A stretch of 21,688 nt of DNA, taken from assembly GCF_000003605.2 (NCBI RefSeq), contig NW_003123406.1, positions 685,479-707,166 of the forward strand. Reading direction: 5' to 3'. This DNA is from Saccoglossus kowalevskii. Lineage: Eukaryota; Hemichordata; Enteropneusta; Harrimaniidae. Position 1 is the first letter of the stretch. The number at the start of each line of letters is the position of its first letter. Shown piece by piece: positions 1-8,745 of this stretch. The notes below the pieces were generated by a model that saw only the letters and a list, made by a program, of their open reading frames with translations, was not told the origin of the DNA and ran no database searches. The position numbers and the translations under genes were made by a program.

Positions 1-16
1 TGAACAATTAGACTTA

Positions 17-337
17 TTAAAGACTTCGTTGACCAACTTGCCATGTTTTGTTGCTATTGCCACGGGATGCTGAAAATTTGTTTGAATAATACCGTTTCTT
101 GGCCAATTTTAGTAATTTAGTTAACAAGTTTCTGTAGGTTTTATATTTATTTAACAAATTAATATCAGTTGGTTTGTTTTTCAATTTGCCAAATAATTTA
201 TGTTTGGTTTTGACCGATTTAAGGAGACCTTGGGATAGCCAGGGTTTTCGAGGAGATTTAGATTTAACGTCAGGACCATCAAAAATTGTCTTTGGCTTAA
301 TATAAAACAACAAGTAGTGATGACGTGAGTATTTTTG
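17..337 (-). mobile_element. Decayed LINE (CR1/L2/Jockey-like) ORF2 fragment
   Basis: On the minus strand about 105 codons read open. They carry the basic, lysine/tyrosine-rich linker found between the endonuclease and reverse transcriptase of CR1/L2/Jockey-type LINEs. Recognisable stretches are RKPWLSQGLLKSVKTKHKL, then KYKTYRNLLTKL, then AKKRYYSNKF, ending in NKTWQV. After that (near bases 33-34) the frame breaks: the expected continuation VNEVFNKSN reads in a neighbouring frame, so one base has been gained or lost. The upstream side dissolves into an AT repeat at about 341-356, and the downstream side runs off the window edge. No start codon or full domain is present. This is a dead fragment, not a host gene. 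The family-level call comes from remembered motif pattern, not a search. Confidence 0.75.
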
Positions 338-504
338 TTTAAATATATATATATTCGTAATGATTTATTATGAACAAGTTCCTTTGTTTATCTCAGATAC
401 AACAGTGTGCAGCATGTGCTGGTCATACATGTATGATCCTGCGCACACTTTATCATATCAACTGATATGTCGGTTTCTCCCATTCATTTCGGCGGCGATG
501 TGGG

Positions 505-512
505 TATAAAAA
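505..512 (+). promoter_or_regulatory. Isolated TATA-like box in a GC-richer patch
   Basis: TATAAAAA follows a short GC-rich run (ggcggcgatgtggg) that stands out from the AT-rich surroundings. A start site would be expected near 535. It could be an internal promoter for the receptor, whose first visible exon is 1.4 kb downstream, but no initiator, start codon or donor site confirms this. A chance occurrence is quite possible in AT-rich DNA. Confidence 0.2.
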
Positions 513-1080
513 TACGAAGAGCAACTGCACGCCATACCCCTTTATGAGTTAAACCAGTGTTTATTTTGATCATTTCAAGTAGTACACACTTCTCTAACCT
601 TAACATGTTTTAGTAGGGTATAAGGTAACACTATAATATACTCTGGTGGCCTGGTGTCAAGGATGGTGTTGAAATCACTCTTCCATTTAACAGTTTATTT
701 TTAAAGCCGTGGTTAAATGGTCTTAAACTCTAAGCTCCACCTCTTTTGTGGTCAAACATTAAGTCATGCTCAGTGGTTATGTTACCATGTGTTCCATATA
801 ACTAACTGCTCATGCAAACTATAAGATCCACTAGTTGATAGTTTATAGGTTTCACACCACAATTAGCTATTCATGCATGAAGCCACATAGACACACTTGA
901 ATAAAATTGCTGTTATTTCTTCTTGCTTGCATTTTCATTTTTTTTTTTGATCCCTGTTTGAATGAAGTTCATCCATCAGTCCCGGGTCGTATTTGAGAAC
1001 CTTCTGAATTGAATTCATTCATTCCTTGCATGTGCTTAGTACTTTATGTGGGACATATGCACATGCAGTAGTTTTGTGAA

Positions 1081-1450
1081 TGGCAGCCATTTTGTTTTTT
1101 AAAAATGTGTTATCTTGGACATGCTTTGTCAGTTTTTGTTCAAGTTTACTACATACATTATACGTGTTAGGTTACATGTCTGTGATGATTTGTTTCATGA
1201 TCAGATCAAAGATGGCACACTCACCGTCTTCTAGTTTTTTTGAAAATGTATTATACTTGTACTATACATGTTAGGATACATCACAATTTGTTTTATAATT
1301 TTATCATAAATGATCAACTGGCAGTAATTTCCTATTTTTGCCATACTACTATATCGCTTTCACCTATGTATTGTTTTCATTGATATTTAGCATATATCAT
1401 GAATGGATACATGTTCATTTTGTGATTTGATTAAAGATGGCGATCATCTT
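1081..1450. repeat. Degenerate repeated segments, about 105-130 bp period
   Basis: Related phrases recur. tatacgtgttaggttacatg at 1159 resembles tatacatgttaggatacat at 1263. Forms of gat(c/t)aaagatggc occur at about 1204 and 1431, with a weaker atggcagcc version at 1080. T-rich runs followed by aaaatgt(g/a)tta occur at about 1095 and 1240. The copies are old and gapped, so the unit boundary is uncertain. The 64- and 76-codon open frames in this stretch are by-products of the repeat, not exons. Confidence 0.4.
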
Positions 1451-1889
1451 CGTTTTTGGCCATACATTTCTCTGATAGCTGTGTACAGTCTCATATTTTT
1501 GTCGCATACATACATGTACAAACCAATTTTTACTTGTAGGAATATATTGAATGTTCATAGTCAAAAAATCAAAATAATAAAAAAATTAATAAATATAAAA
1601 GAAAATGTACATACCATAGATCATTTAGGATAACATGAGTGAGTCTGGCTGCAAATAAATTCATAAATGGCAAGATTTCTTCCTGATATGCATATTAGCT
1701 CTTACAACTATGGGTATGAGTAAACTGTAACTGAAACAGTTGTATATTATCTGACATACAATTGTATGTTAGTTATTTAGTACATGTTCATACTATTCTT
1801 GTACTTTTTATGAATAGAGACTGTTTTGTTCACAGATGTATAATATTTCACAGTTTGAAACTGATGTTGCTCTTTTCTTTTATTCCTAG

Positions 1890-2020
1890 TTGAGATGTTT
1901 AAATGTGCCTGTGCCGGAACAGGATGTCCCCATGACAACGATACGTTCTGTGAGACATCTATGAAATGTTATGCATCAATAGAAAAAGAATTGGAATATG
2001 ATGAAGTCACCAAAAAAAAG
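1890..2020 (+). CDS. ACVR1: Receptor exon: first half of ligand-binding ectodomain
   Basis: The acceptor is ttcctag at 1883-1889 and the donor is AAG|gtgaga at 2021. The exon opens with two bases completing a split codon, then reads [20 protein letters not shown] and onward to EVTKKK. It supplies five ectodomain cysteines and one N-glycosylation sequon (NDT). It ends on a codon boundary, so the next intron is phase 0. The upstream neighbour should end with one base of a codon. Confidence 0.93.
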
Positions 2021-4395
2021 GTGAGAAACGTATCCTGATGCATCCTGTTTGTTGGATCCCTTGTGATGTTCACAGAATATGTAAAATCTGTTTAATGAGA
2101 GAACTGATTCTCTAATTCAAGATGTCGCTAATGACTTTATTATAAATTCAAAATGGCCAAGGTATGGGGATTTGTATACAGTAATCTGGAACATAAAAAT
2201 CTGGGCGCTTCCTTATTACATTTGACAGTTTTTCTTTGTTTTTATGGAGGTGATAACTGCACATTTGTTTTGGCACGTGACAGACAAGTATTGTGAAAAC
2301 AGGAAATCAACAATGGCAAGAGAGATTCGCTAAATAAACATTTCGCTATTACGTCATTTTACCACAATTTGCTAAAATTGCATGTCGCTTTTTCAACATG
2401 TTTTACAGTATTAAACGCTCAAAGTAACCATTATCACTGTGAATATTCTTCTTTTAATGCAGGGTTGTGTTGATGGGAAGCCGAAAAACAAAGTTATAAC
2501 AACAAAAATGACATGTGACATATCACATGAAGGTCGTGCCATTGTCTTGTGTTGTACAGGTGATTTTTGTAATGAACATCTATCACCAACGTTACCTCCT
2601 CCACCACCTGAACCAGAAGTTGGTAAGTTTATTTTATATTCAGAGTAATTTGCTTTATTAGAATTGCATGTATTTACATCAGACTGAACAATCTGGTTAA
2701 ACCCTCTGAGTGCAATCATTTTTCCTTGTCAGCAATTGTTTTTTTGGATAGAATGGACAAAACATTTCTTCTGTCAACTATTTTTGAATTTTTAGCAGAT
2801 TTGGTATTGCACACAATCACTAGGTTTTAGATTTCACTGGTTTTTGAAGTAATCAGTGTATTGTCTTTAACTGCTGGTTCACTTGACTTTATTTTAGCGC
2901 ATTTAGATGTAAGCAAAAATGAAAATAAAACCTAACTAATAATTAAGCTCTACACAGAGCTGCTACGAATAATTACAGTGCTTGTATTATTGTATCTATG
3001 TGTGCCACTGCTGTCATTCTCACCATAGAGGGCATACTTTACACTGAAGTTATGTTACCAATAAATGGAGTCGATATCTTGCCCCAGAAACACACACAAA
3101 CCTGTTGCATATATTCCTCCATAAAAGTCAAGCACAATTTATTTATTTATTTATTTGTTTGTTTGTTTATTTATCTCACTGTACTAGTCATGTATGTATA
3201 AACCTTTTCACCACCAGTTCCCTCTATTCAGTAAATATTCACGAAATAGTCCTGTTTATAGTCTGCAGAAAATTGGGACAAAAATACTAGTAACCAAAAA
3301 GTTAAAACTGACTCTTTTCTTAAAACTGATTCTTTATTAGAAATATTAAATCCTGAAAGTCTTGTGCCTTATGAAACAAAAGTGGTAAAAAAAAAAATCT
3401 ATTGATAATAACAAATCTTGGTATTGTTTTTGCATTTCAGATGGACCAGCGGATTATACCTACACATATAATGTTAGTTCTCTGCTTATATCAATCATCG
3501 TACCAATTGCTGCTATGATATTTTGTACTATCATAGCCGTCATCATATTTAAAAAACTACATAAGCAAAGAATGAGAGAGCTTAATGCACGAGATCCAGA
3601 ACGTCATCAAATCAACGGTCTAACAGCTGTGGCAGCCCAGGATGATACGTTACAGGTATGTGTGGTTTATTTGTCGTTTTTGTGTTATTCCCTGTATTAG
3701 TGTGGGTTATGAGCTCAAAGAGCTTCTGAACAAATTAAGTAATTTTCACTGATAGCTTAGTGGTTGCTGCATCATGATCGGTACACCCAAGTTCAAATCC
3801 TAACTTAGGTTGAACACCGAAAAAGGTCTAGCCCTACCCTGGGTGAGTGTGCCACAGATATAATGAGAGTTTCATTCACTATCGAATTGCCATTTGATAG
3901 GGAAATGGCCTCATAGCCCTGTCATGTTATATGACTTCTGTGGTAAAAGTGCACTACGTGTCAGCACTGTCACTTGAAATTTTCACATTAAAAAGCAACA
4001 CATTTTATAAAAAAAAAAATAAGTAATTTTGTGATCCATTTTAAATTGGAAAAGGTTTGAATTTAGAGGGCAAAAATAAGTCAGATGGTTCCCTGGGTCT
4101 CGCAACATATTCAATGGTCATTAATGTCTACTTGCATCCACTGTCCTTAGACACAGGCTTTCATGACTGTCATAACTTTCTCAAATTGTAAAAATTGCTA
4201 GCAGCGAAAATTAATCGGTTTACAGTATCAGTACATTCAGTACTCTTCCATAATGTGTGGTATGTATTCCAGTCATGCACAATTTTACTTTTACTTCCTT
4301 AACACTGCAGTTAGTAAGAATTTACACCCAGACCTAATTTTGATGTGTAACCCTTGATTGTCAAAGCAAACCATTATTAGCTTTCACAAAATAAG

Positions 4396-4447
<52 letters not shown>

Positions 4448-7400
4448 TCCATAATTTATCAAAAATGGTCATTAAGAGCTGTTACTAACAGGAAATTGTT
4501 TCTATTTATTCCTAAATTAACAAAGAAATTGTAAAATAAAAAGGGTATGAAAATGAAGTATCAAAGTTGTGTGAAAATAAATTTAAGGTAAAGAGATTAG
4601 AACCTTGGCTAATCAAATCATTTCAAGGATAATATGTGATTATTACTGTTTGAAGTTCATTTTCAATGTCAACTGTGTTAAATCATTACCAGACATCTGA
4701 TGGCGTAATTGCATTCATGCATTTATTCACTTGTGTCGTCAAAAGGTAAAACCCGAATTTTCAATGAATAGCGCCCTCTATGAGTGGTACTGTAAACTTT
4801 TGTTTTTAGTGATATTTGAAGTACATGTACTATTAAACCATTTAATTTCACTATTTTGATGTTGTAAGCATATTCACTGTATTTTAATTTCCTGAATTTT
4901 TCAGGGAAAAATTGTTATTTAATTTAGCTGATTTTACTTACATTTATCAGCGAAAATAACGAAATTAAAACCCAGTGAATAATTAATGCATTTACAGTAC
5001 TTGAATGTCGAGCACACATTGTTTATTTTAAAAGTATTCTTTATGTTGTATTTTCTGTAGGAAATGTTGGATCACTCGTGTACATCAGGAAGTGGATCTG
5101 GTTTGCCTTTCTTAGTTCAGAGAACTGTTGCCAGACAAATTACCCTATTTGACAAAGTTGGTAAGTCTTTATTTCCGATATTGAGTAAATAAAATTGATT
5201 TCAATGGCATTTTAATGTTTATTAATCTTTTCAATGCCAAAGTCACCTTCAGGCACCATCCCAAAAATAGTTCCGGCTATTGTTTGCTCTTTTCCACATG
5301 AAATGTGAAATTTTTTTATCAGAAACTAAAATACTAGAATACAATAATAATAGAACTATTTTGTTGAAAACTTGCTGCAGAAACAGTCCTTCAAGTGCTG
5401 ATTAATTGAAAACATACGTATACCATATTTACCCTATTAGAAGCGCATCGGATTATGTAAATAAAAGGAGACTATGGTTGTAATAAGTCGTATTACAGTG
5501 GTCAGAATTTATGTACATTTCTGTTTGAGGTGCATTTTAGATGAGCAAATATTTTGACATGATAATAACAATGGATAAAAACTATTACATTTGTACTTCT
5601 ATTAACTGATATTCTTGTGTTTGATTCCAGGGAAAGGACGATATGGCGAAGTATGGCGTGGACTCTATCACGGGGAAAATATCGCAGTGAAAATATTCAG
5701 CACAAGGGATGAGAAATCATGGTTCCGTGAAACACAGATTTACAACACAGTGTTGCTGCGCCATGACAACATCCTGGGATTTATAGCGTCTGATATGTGT
5801 TCACGGCATTCATGTACCCAGTTATGGTTGATTGCACATTATCACGAGCATGGTTCACTCTATGACTATTTGAATCGCAACACCATTGATGTGGATGTGA
5901 TGCTGCAGTTCATGCTCTCGGCTGTCAGTGGACTAGTGCACTTGCATACGGAAATTTTCGGAACGCAAGGAAAACCGGCAATTGCCCACAGAGATATTAA
6001 GTCGAAAAACATTCTAGTGAAGAAAAACCTGCAGTGCGCCATTGCCGATTTGGGTCTCTCAGTGATGCACTCGCAGAAAAATGACACAATAGACATGGGT
6101 TCAAATACTAGGGTGGGGACAAAACGATACATGGCACCTGAGCTTTTAGATGAGACCATGAATCCTGACTGTTTTGATTCTTTTAAACGAGTTGATGTTT
6201 ACACGTTTGGACTTGTCCTCTGGGAGATCGCCACGAGATGTGTAGTTGGAGGTAAGTAGACACATAAATTTTGCAATTGTGGTACATATATAAGAATATA
6301 TTTTAGCAATTTTAGCAGATATTGTAAATTGAGTCGTTTGTGAAGAAAACATTGCACTCTATTGTTAACTTAGCATATTCACTGGGGTTTTAATTTAGCG
6401 TTTTTAACTATGAAAAAAAAATGAAATGTAGCAAATGATAAAGCCTTATAAAGTTTGTCTCTTCTTGTAAAATATTTGTATTGTTAACTGGTGTTCAGTC
6501 ACAGCATTGCTATCGATCTAGAAATGTGTGTCAACACTTGTGATCAATTCAGCATGCGATATTGATCTCAACCAGAAACTAGATCAATATTACAACAAAA
6601 AAACATGTGTATGATACTCATTGCATGGTTACTAGCTTTGCTGTCATTAAAGATGACAGAGCGGAGCTGCTCGTATAGGTGATTGTGATTTTTGATTTTT
6701 TTTTGAAAACAACCAGCTAAAATTGCTTTGATACTTGGCTTGTTTACCTTGGGTGAACTTCTGTCAGATTTGTTCATGTTGTGACAAAATCTTTAATTCT
6801 CAATTTTAAGTGATGTTACAGCATGCCAAAATTGTGTGGCATTAAACAGGGTGTTTGTAATGTACCTTATTAGAAAATGTAAATTCCAAATATATAGTTA
6901 ACCTTTTGGAAAATTAAGTTCATGGCAAGAAAGTTTCCAAAATTGTCGCTATGACTCTAGGCTGCGTACAACAAGTAATTGGTTTGGGAAAATGTATAAT
7001 AATATAGTTATGCAATGATACTGCAAAGTATGCACTCAGATTGCATCGACGTCAGCTATGGGTCAGTTGATACTCCCACTGTACTGTTTTTGTGCATACT
7101 TTTCTGTATCTCATAATACAGTGAAGTTTGATTTAAACTTAATAGGAAATGAAAATTCAGATATTTCAAACCATAGTTCCAAAACTCTGATAAAGCTTTA
7201 TGAATGCTCTCAGAGTGCAACTTTAATGTACTGTTAAATGCTAACTTACATGTGTCTCAGTTATTAGCAATGTGCTTCTAATGTGAGTAATATGAGTAAT
7301 GCAGTGGAGCAATACACTTTTCAAACCAAACTACTACATTAGCTAGTCATACAATCCAACTTTATCCAGCAGACTTTCGCTGAACAACTCAATTTTGAAG

Positions 7401-8156
7401 AAAATGTTTTTCTACATGCCAGTATTTCTTCATACAAGCTTCACAGGACGTAATTGTTATTGTAGAAAATTATTAATTTTTTGTAAAATTCCACTTTTTA
7501 GGAATTGCCGAGGATTACAAACCTCCATATCATGATTTGGTGCCTCACGATCCAAGCTTTGAAGATATGAGAAAAGTTGTTTGTGATGCACAACTCAGAC
7601 CTTCAATACCAAATAGGTGGTCAACTGACCCAGTAAGTTATATACTATAATTTGTTCATTTCATTCTAACATGGGATTTTCCAAATTTTCACAACATTCA
7701 GCAAGAATGATTGCCATCTTTAACAGGTTTCAACTTAGTTAGTGTTCATCACATAGCGTTTCAAAGACTGAGTCGAAGATATATCAAGATCAGTGATCCA
7801 TATTGTATACAATTCTGAAAAATGGAAGTGGGGTACTTTATAACCATAATAATCAAGTCACCTCAATTTTGCTTGCTGTTTTTGACAAAGACTACTGATC
7901 TGATTCATTGAGAAACATTTTGATCTTTGAATATTGCTTATTGAATATTAATATTGAATATCACTTAATGAACCCCTTATGACTGACTTTTCTATGGTGT
8001 TTTTACCTGCTCTGTTTACAGACTCTTATGGCTGTGGCTAAGCTAATGAGGGAATGTTGGTTTCAAAACAGTTCAGCAAGACTAACAACACTACGTATCA
8101 AGAAAACCCTCATGAAGATTGGAGAAAGCAGCAAGAAAATCAAACCAGATTACTGA
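1890..8156 (+). CDS. ACVR1: BMP/activin type I receptor kinase, ALK2/Saxophone class (7 exons, 5' incomplete)
   Basis: Joining 1890-2020, 2463-2622, 3441-3655, 5061-5160, 5631-6251, 7502-7632 and 8022-8156 gives one open frame of 497 codons and a stop. All introns are GT-AG with matching phases. Order of parts: ten-cysteine three-finger ectodomain (residues ~5-84) ending CCTGDFCN; membrane helix (~108-131); GS box TSGSGSGLP (177-185); kinase (~195-490). Kinase landmarks are GKGRYGEVW (203-211), Lys223, Glu236, HRDIKSKN with Asp324, DLG Asp342 and GTKRYMAPE. The L45 loop ([11 protein letters not shown]) matches ALK1/ALK2 and not ALK3/6 or ALK4/5/7, and ALK1 is vertebrate-specific, so this is the ALK2/Sax type. 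Known role of the family: a type II receptor phosphorylates the GS box, and the kinase then phosphorylates Smad1/5/8-type R-Smads at the plasma membrane. The human protein is 509 residues; here residue numbers run 12 lower in the kinase. Only the signal peptide and start codon are missing. Confidence 0.96.
2021..2462 (+). other. ACVR1: Receptor intron (phase 0)
   Basis: This 442-bp GT-AG intron splits the ectodomain between its fifth and sixth cysteines. No repeats or embedded genes were recognised in it. Confidence 0.9.
2463..2622 (+). CDS. ACVR1: Receptor exon: second half of ectodomain with CCxxDxCN box
   Basis: The acceptor is taatgcag at 2455-2462 and the donor is GTTG|gtaagt at 2623. 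It encodes [11 protein letters not shown] through to a proline-rich end ([13 protein letters not shown]). The CCTGDFCN motif is the conserved end of the three-finger fold in type I and II TGF-beta receptors. It contributes five cysteines. The run of prolines forms the stalk before the membrane. It ends with one base of a split codon (phase 1). Confidence 0.95.
2623..3440 (+). other. ACVR1: Receptor intron (phase 1) with TTTA/TTTG microsatellite
   Basis: This 818-bp intron lies between the ectodomain and membrane exons. The only distinct structure is a tetranucleotide microsatellite, ATTT repeats passing into GTTT repeats, at about 3137-3176. The small open frames at 2998-3290 are AT-rich chance frames running through that microsatellite. 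Confidence 0.9.
3137..3176. repeat. (ATTT)n/(GTTT)n microsatellite
   Basis: About five ATTT units are followed by about three GTTT units and then ATTT again. The compound structure suggests a point change spread by slippage. Confidence 0.9.
3441..3655 (+). CDS. ACVR1: Receptor exon: transmembrane helix and juxtamembrane region
   Basis: The acceptor is tgcatttcag (3431-3440) and the donor is TTACAG|gtatgt at 3656. The encoded segment has a sequon (NVS) just outside the membrane and a hydrophobic helix from [13 protein letters not shown] to AVIIF. A basic stop-transfer stretch (KKLHKQR) follows, then [14 protein letters not shown]. That last part corresponds to the human ACVR1 juxtamembrane segment LNPRDVEYGTIEGL, which helps separate this gene from ALK3/6. 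Confidence 0.93.
3736..3746. repeat. SINE target-site duplication, left copy
   Basis: taagtaatttt, identical to the right copy at 4020-4030. It marks the SINE's insertion point. Confidence 0.88.
3747..4019 (+). mobile_element. tRNA-derived SINE, complete, with target-site duplication
   Basis: An RNA polymerase III A box (tagcttagtgg, 3753-3763) and B box (gttcaaatcc, 3791-3800) are spaced as in a tRNA head. A roughly 200-bp unrelated body follows and ends in an A-rich tail (about 4007-4019). The 11-bp sequence taagtaatttt directly flanks the element on both sides, at 3736-3746 and 4020-4030. It is the target-site duplication left by LINE-driven retroposition. The perfect duplication implies a fairly recent insertion. 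The family and the partner LINE are not recognised. It is not a functional tRNA gene, because no acceptor-stem pairing or 3' half is apparent. Confidence 0.88.
4020..4030. repeat. SINE target-site duplication, right copy
   Basis: taagtaatttt directly after the A-tail, identical to 3736-3746. Confidence 0.88.
4399..4448. repeat. (TA)20 microsatellite followed by a T run
   Basis: Twenty perfect TA units (4399-4438) run into about ten Ts. Such tracts are unstable in length, and the assembled length here may be unreliable. Confidence 0.95.
4788..4999. mobile_element. TA-flanked MITE (copy 1, 212 bp)
   Basis: It begins TA|CTGTAAAC and ends GTTTACAG-like TTTACAG|TA, so the tips are inverted and flanked by the TA dinucleotide typical of Tc1/mariner-type insertion. 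A second, more internal pairing is visible: gcatattcactgtatttt (about 4868) against the reverse complement of the right arm (gggttttaatttcgttattt, from about 4975 downwards). There is no coding capacity. It has nearly the same length and tips as the element at 11149-11359. Inference: non-autonomous elements moved by a mariner-like transposase not present in the window. Confidence 0.65.
5061..5160 (+). CDS. ACVR1: Receptor exon: GS box
   Basis: The acceptor is ttttctgtag (5051-5060) and the donor is GTTG|gtaagt at 5161. It encodes [20 protein letters not shown] then [13 protein letters not shown]. The serine/threonine-glycine box is the activation site phosphorylated by type II receptors, and the following LPFLV binds FKBP12 in known family members. 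The Arg-Gln pair in VARQI equals human ACVR1 R206/Q207, where mutations give a constitutively active kinase. Both residues are wild type here. Confidence 0.96.
5161..5630 (+). other. ACVR1: Receptor intron (phase 1)
   Basis: This 470-bp intron separates the GS box from the glycine loop of the kinase. Nothing else was recognised in it. Confidence 0.9.
5631..6251 (+). CDS. ACVR1: Receptor exon: kinase N-lobe and most of C-lobe
   Basis: This is the largest exon (621 bp) and carries nearly the whole catalytic domain without interruption. The acceptor is ttgattccag (5621-5630) and the donor is GGAG|gtaagt at 6252. It holds the glycine loop GKGRYGEVW, catalytic lysine in AVKIF, C-helix Glu in FRETQIY, the L45 loop, [12 protein letters not shown] and GTKRYMAPE, then [14 protein letters not shown]. 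No catalytic residue is missing. The open frame extends upstream into the intron (to 5615) and downstream to a stop after the donor, so splicing sets both ends. Confidence 0.97.
6252..7501 (+). other. ACVR1: Receptor intron (phase 1) with a MITE-related fragment
   Basis: This intron is 1250 bp. At 6365-6421 it holds tagcatattcactggggttt followed by ttaatttagcg, which matches the arm of the 212-bp MITE at 4788-4999. The minus-strand ORFs at 6146-6352 and 6568-6777 show no protein character. Confidence 0.85.
6365..6421. mobile_element. Solo arm fragment of the TA-flanked MITE family
   Basis: The phrase tagcatattcactggggttt plus taatttagcg resembles the arms of copy 1 (taagcatattcactgtattt at about 4866, and the reverse complement of its right arm). 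No second arm is seen nearby, so it is a truncated relic. Confidence 0.45.
7502..7632 (+). CDS. ACVR1: Receptor exon: kinase C-lobe
   Basis: The acceptor is ccactttttag (7491-7501) and the donor is GACCCA|gtaagt at 7633. It encodes [20 protein letters not shown] then [19 protein letters not shown], which is highly characteristic of type I receptors. It starts with two bases completing a glycine codon and ends on a codon boundary. Confidence 0.95.
7633..8021 (+). other. ACVR1: Receptor intron (phase 0)
   Basis: This 389-bp intron precedes the last coding exon. No embedded features were seen. Confidence 0.9.
8022..8156 (+). CDS. ACVR1: Receptor final coding exon with stop codon
   Basis: The acceptor is tctgtttacag (8011-8021). 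The exon encodes [20 protein letters not shown] then [13 protein letters not shown] and a short tail [11 protein letters not shown], ending at TGA (8154-8156). The LRIKKTL motif is the NANDOR-box-like end of the kinase shared by type I receptors. The tail is short, as in other ALK2-type receptors. A different-frame ORF covering 8119-8382 is an artefact. Confidence 0.95.
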   Translation, partial: TLMAVAKLMRECWFQNSSARLTTLRIKKTLMKIGESSKKIKPDY

Positions 8157-8319
8157 TCAGTTCGTAGAGAATGAATATAGGATCAAGATGGTGTCAAGTT
8201 TGAGATCCTGTGCTCCGCTTGGTGTCTCATACTGTCTCATTTTAATCCCGTTACAATGCCTAACTCTTGTACGGCTTGAAGTAGTCTTCTACTCATCTTT
8301 TTTTAATGATATTTATCTC

Positions 8320-8745
8320 GGTACCAGGGTCAATACAAGGTTAAACTCTGTACCAGCAAGCAGACATGGTCTTAAATACTAAACTCTGTACCAGTGCCTA
8401 AACAAGGTCTGAGAATCCAGACTCTACTCCGTATCCAGACAAGGTTAAACTCTGTACCAGGAAGCTGACTATCTTAAACGGCAAACTCTATACCAGTACA
8501 TAAACAAGATCTGAGATGCCAAACTCTATACCAAGTTCAGGGCAAGATTGAATGATGGGAAACTCTGTACCCAGGGTCCAGGCAAGGTTGAACTCTGTAC
8601 CAGGAAGCAAACATGGTCTTAAATACCCAAATTTTCTACCAGTTCCTAAACACAGTCTGAGAAGCCAAACTCTGTACCCAGGGTCCAGGTGTGGTCTGAT
8701 GATGTAAAAATCTTTTCAGACAAGGTTAAACACTGAACCAGATTC
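8320..8745 (+). repeat. Higher-order degenerate tandem repeat after the stop codon
   Basis: A core close to aaactctgtaccag recurs about every 30-42 bp, at roughly 8343, 8381, 8447, 8492, 8531, 8560, 8592, 8661 and 8728. The spacers between cores alternate in type: caagcagacatggtctt, then gcctaaacaaggtctgagaa, then ggtccaggcaaggtt. Three cores make one higher-order unit of about 104 bp. The unit start ggtt(a/g)aac occurs at 8339, 8443, 8586 and 8724, so the first step is 104 bp and the later ones (143 and 138 bp) are longer, the first by about one extra core. It starts about 160 bp after the receptor stop codon and would be transcribed in the 3' UTR. Confidence 0.85.

Larger units (their letters stand above)
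338..1889. other. Non-coding stretch upstream of the first visible receptor exon
   Basis: No convincing exon is seen here. It starts with a short AT microsatellite (about 341-356). The first visible receptor exon begins with the last two bases of a split codon, so at least one upstream coding exon (signal peptide and start codon) exists. It lies either outside the window or unrecognised in this stretch. A GC-richer patch at about 480-540 carries a TATAAAAA at 505-512 and could be a promoter, but nothing downstream confirms it. I infer that most of this stretch is intron. Confidence 0.5.
3656..5060 (+). other. ACVR1: Receptor intron (phase 0) packed with mobile elements
   Basis: This is the longest receptor intron (1405 bp). 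It carries a full SINE (3747-4019), a (TA)20 tract (4399-4438) and a 212-bp MITE (4788-4999) that ends only about 60 bp before the GS-box exon. Confidence 0.9.

Noticed and set aside
1080-1274. 64-codon + frame starting MAAILFFKNVLSW, resembling a signal peptide and so a candidate first receptor exon.
   Set aside because: No good donor site leaves the needed one-base phase, and the DNA belongs to a degenerate repeat whose other copy is non-coding.
3137-3176. CRISPR-like or regulatory array.
   Set aside because: It is a simple tetranucleotide microsatellite in a eukaryotic intron.
3747-3820. Functional tRNA gene at the A and B boxes.
   Set aside because: It has no acceptor-stem pairing and is followed by a SINE body, A-tail and target-site duplication.
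5866-6159. 97-codon minus-strand frame.
   Set aside because: It is antisense to the kinase exon and is explained by that exon's codon composition.
8119-8382. 87-codon + frame overlapping the last receptor exon.
   Set aside because: It is in a different frame from the kinase and runs into the 3' UTR repeat.
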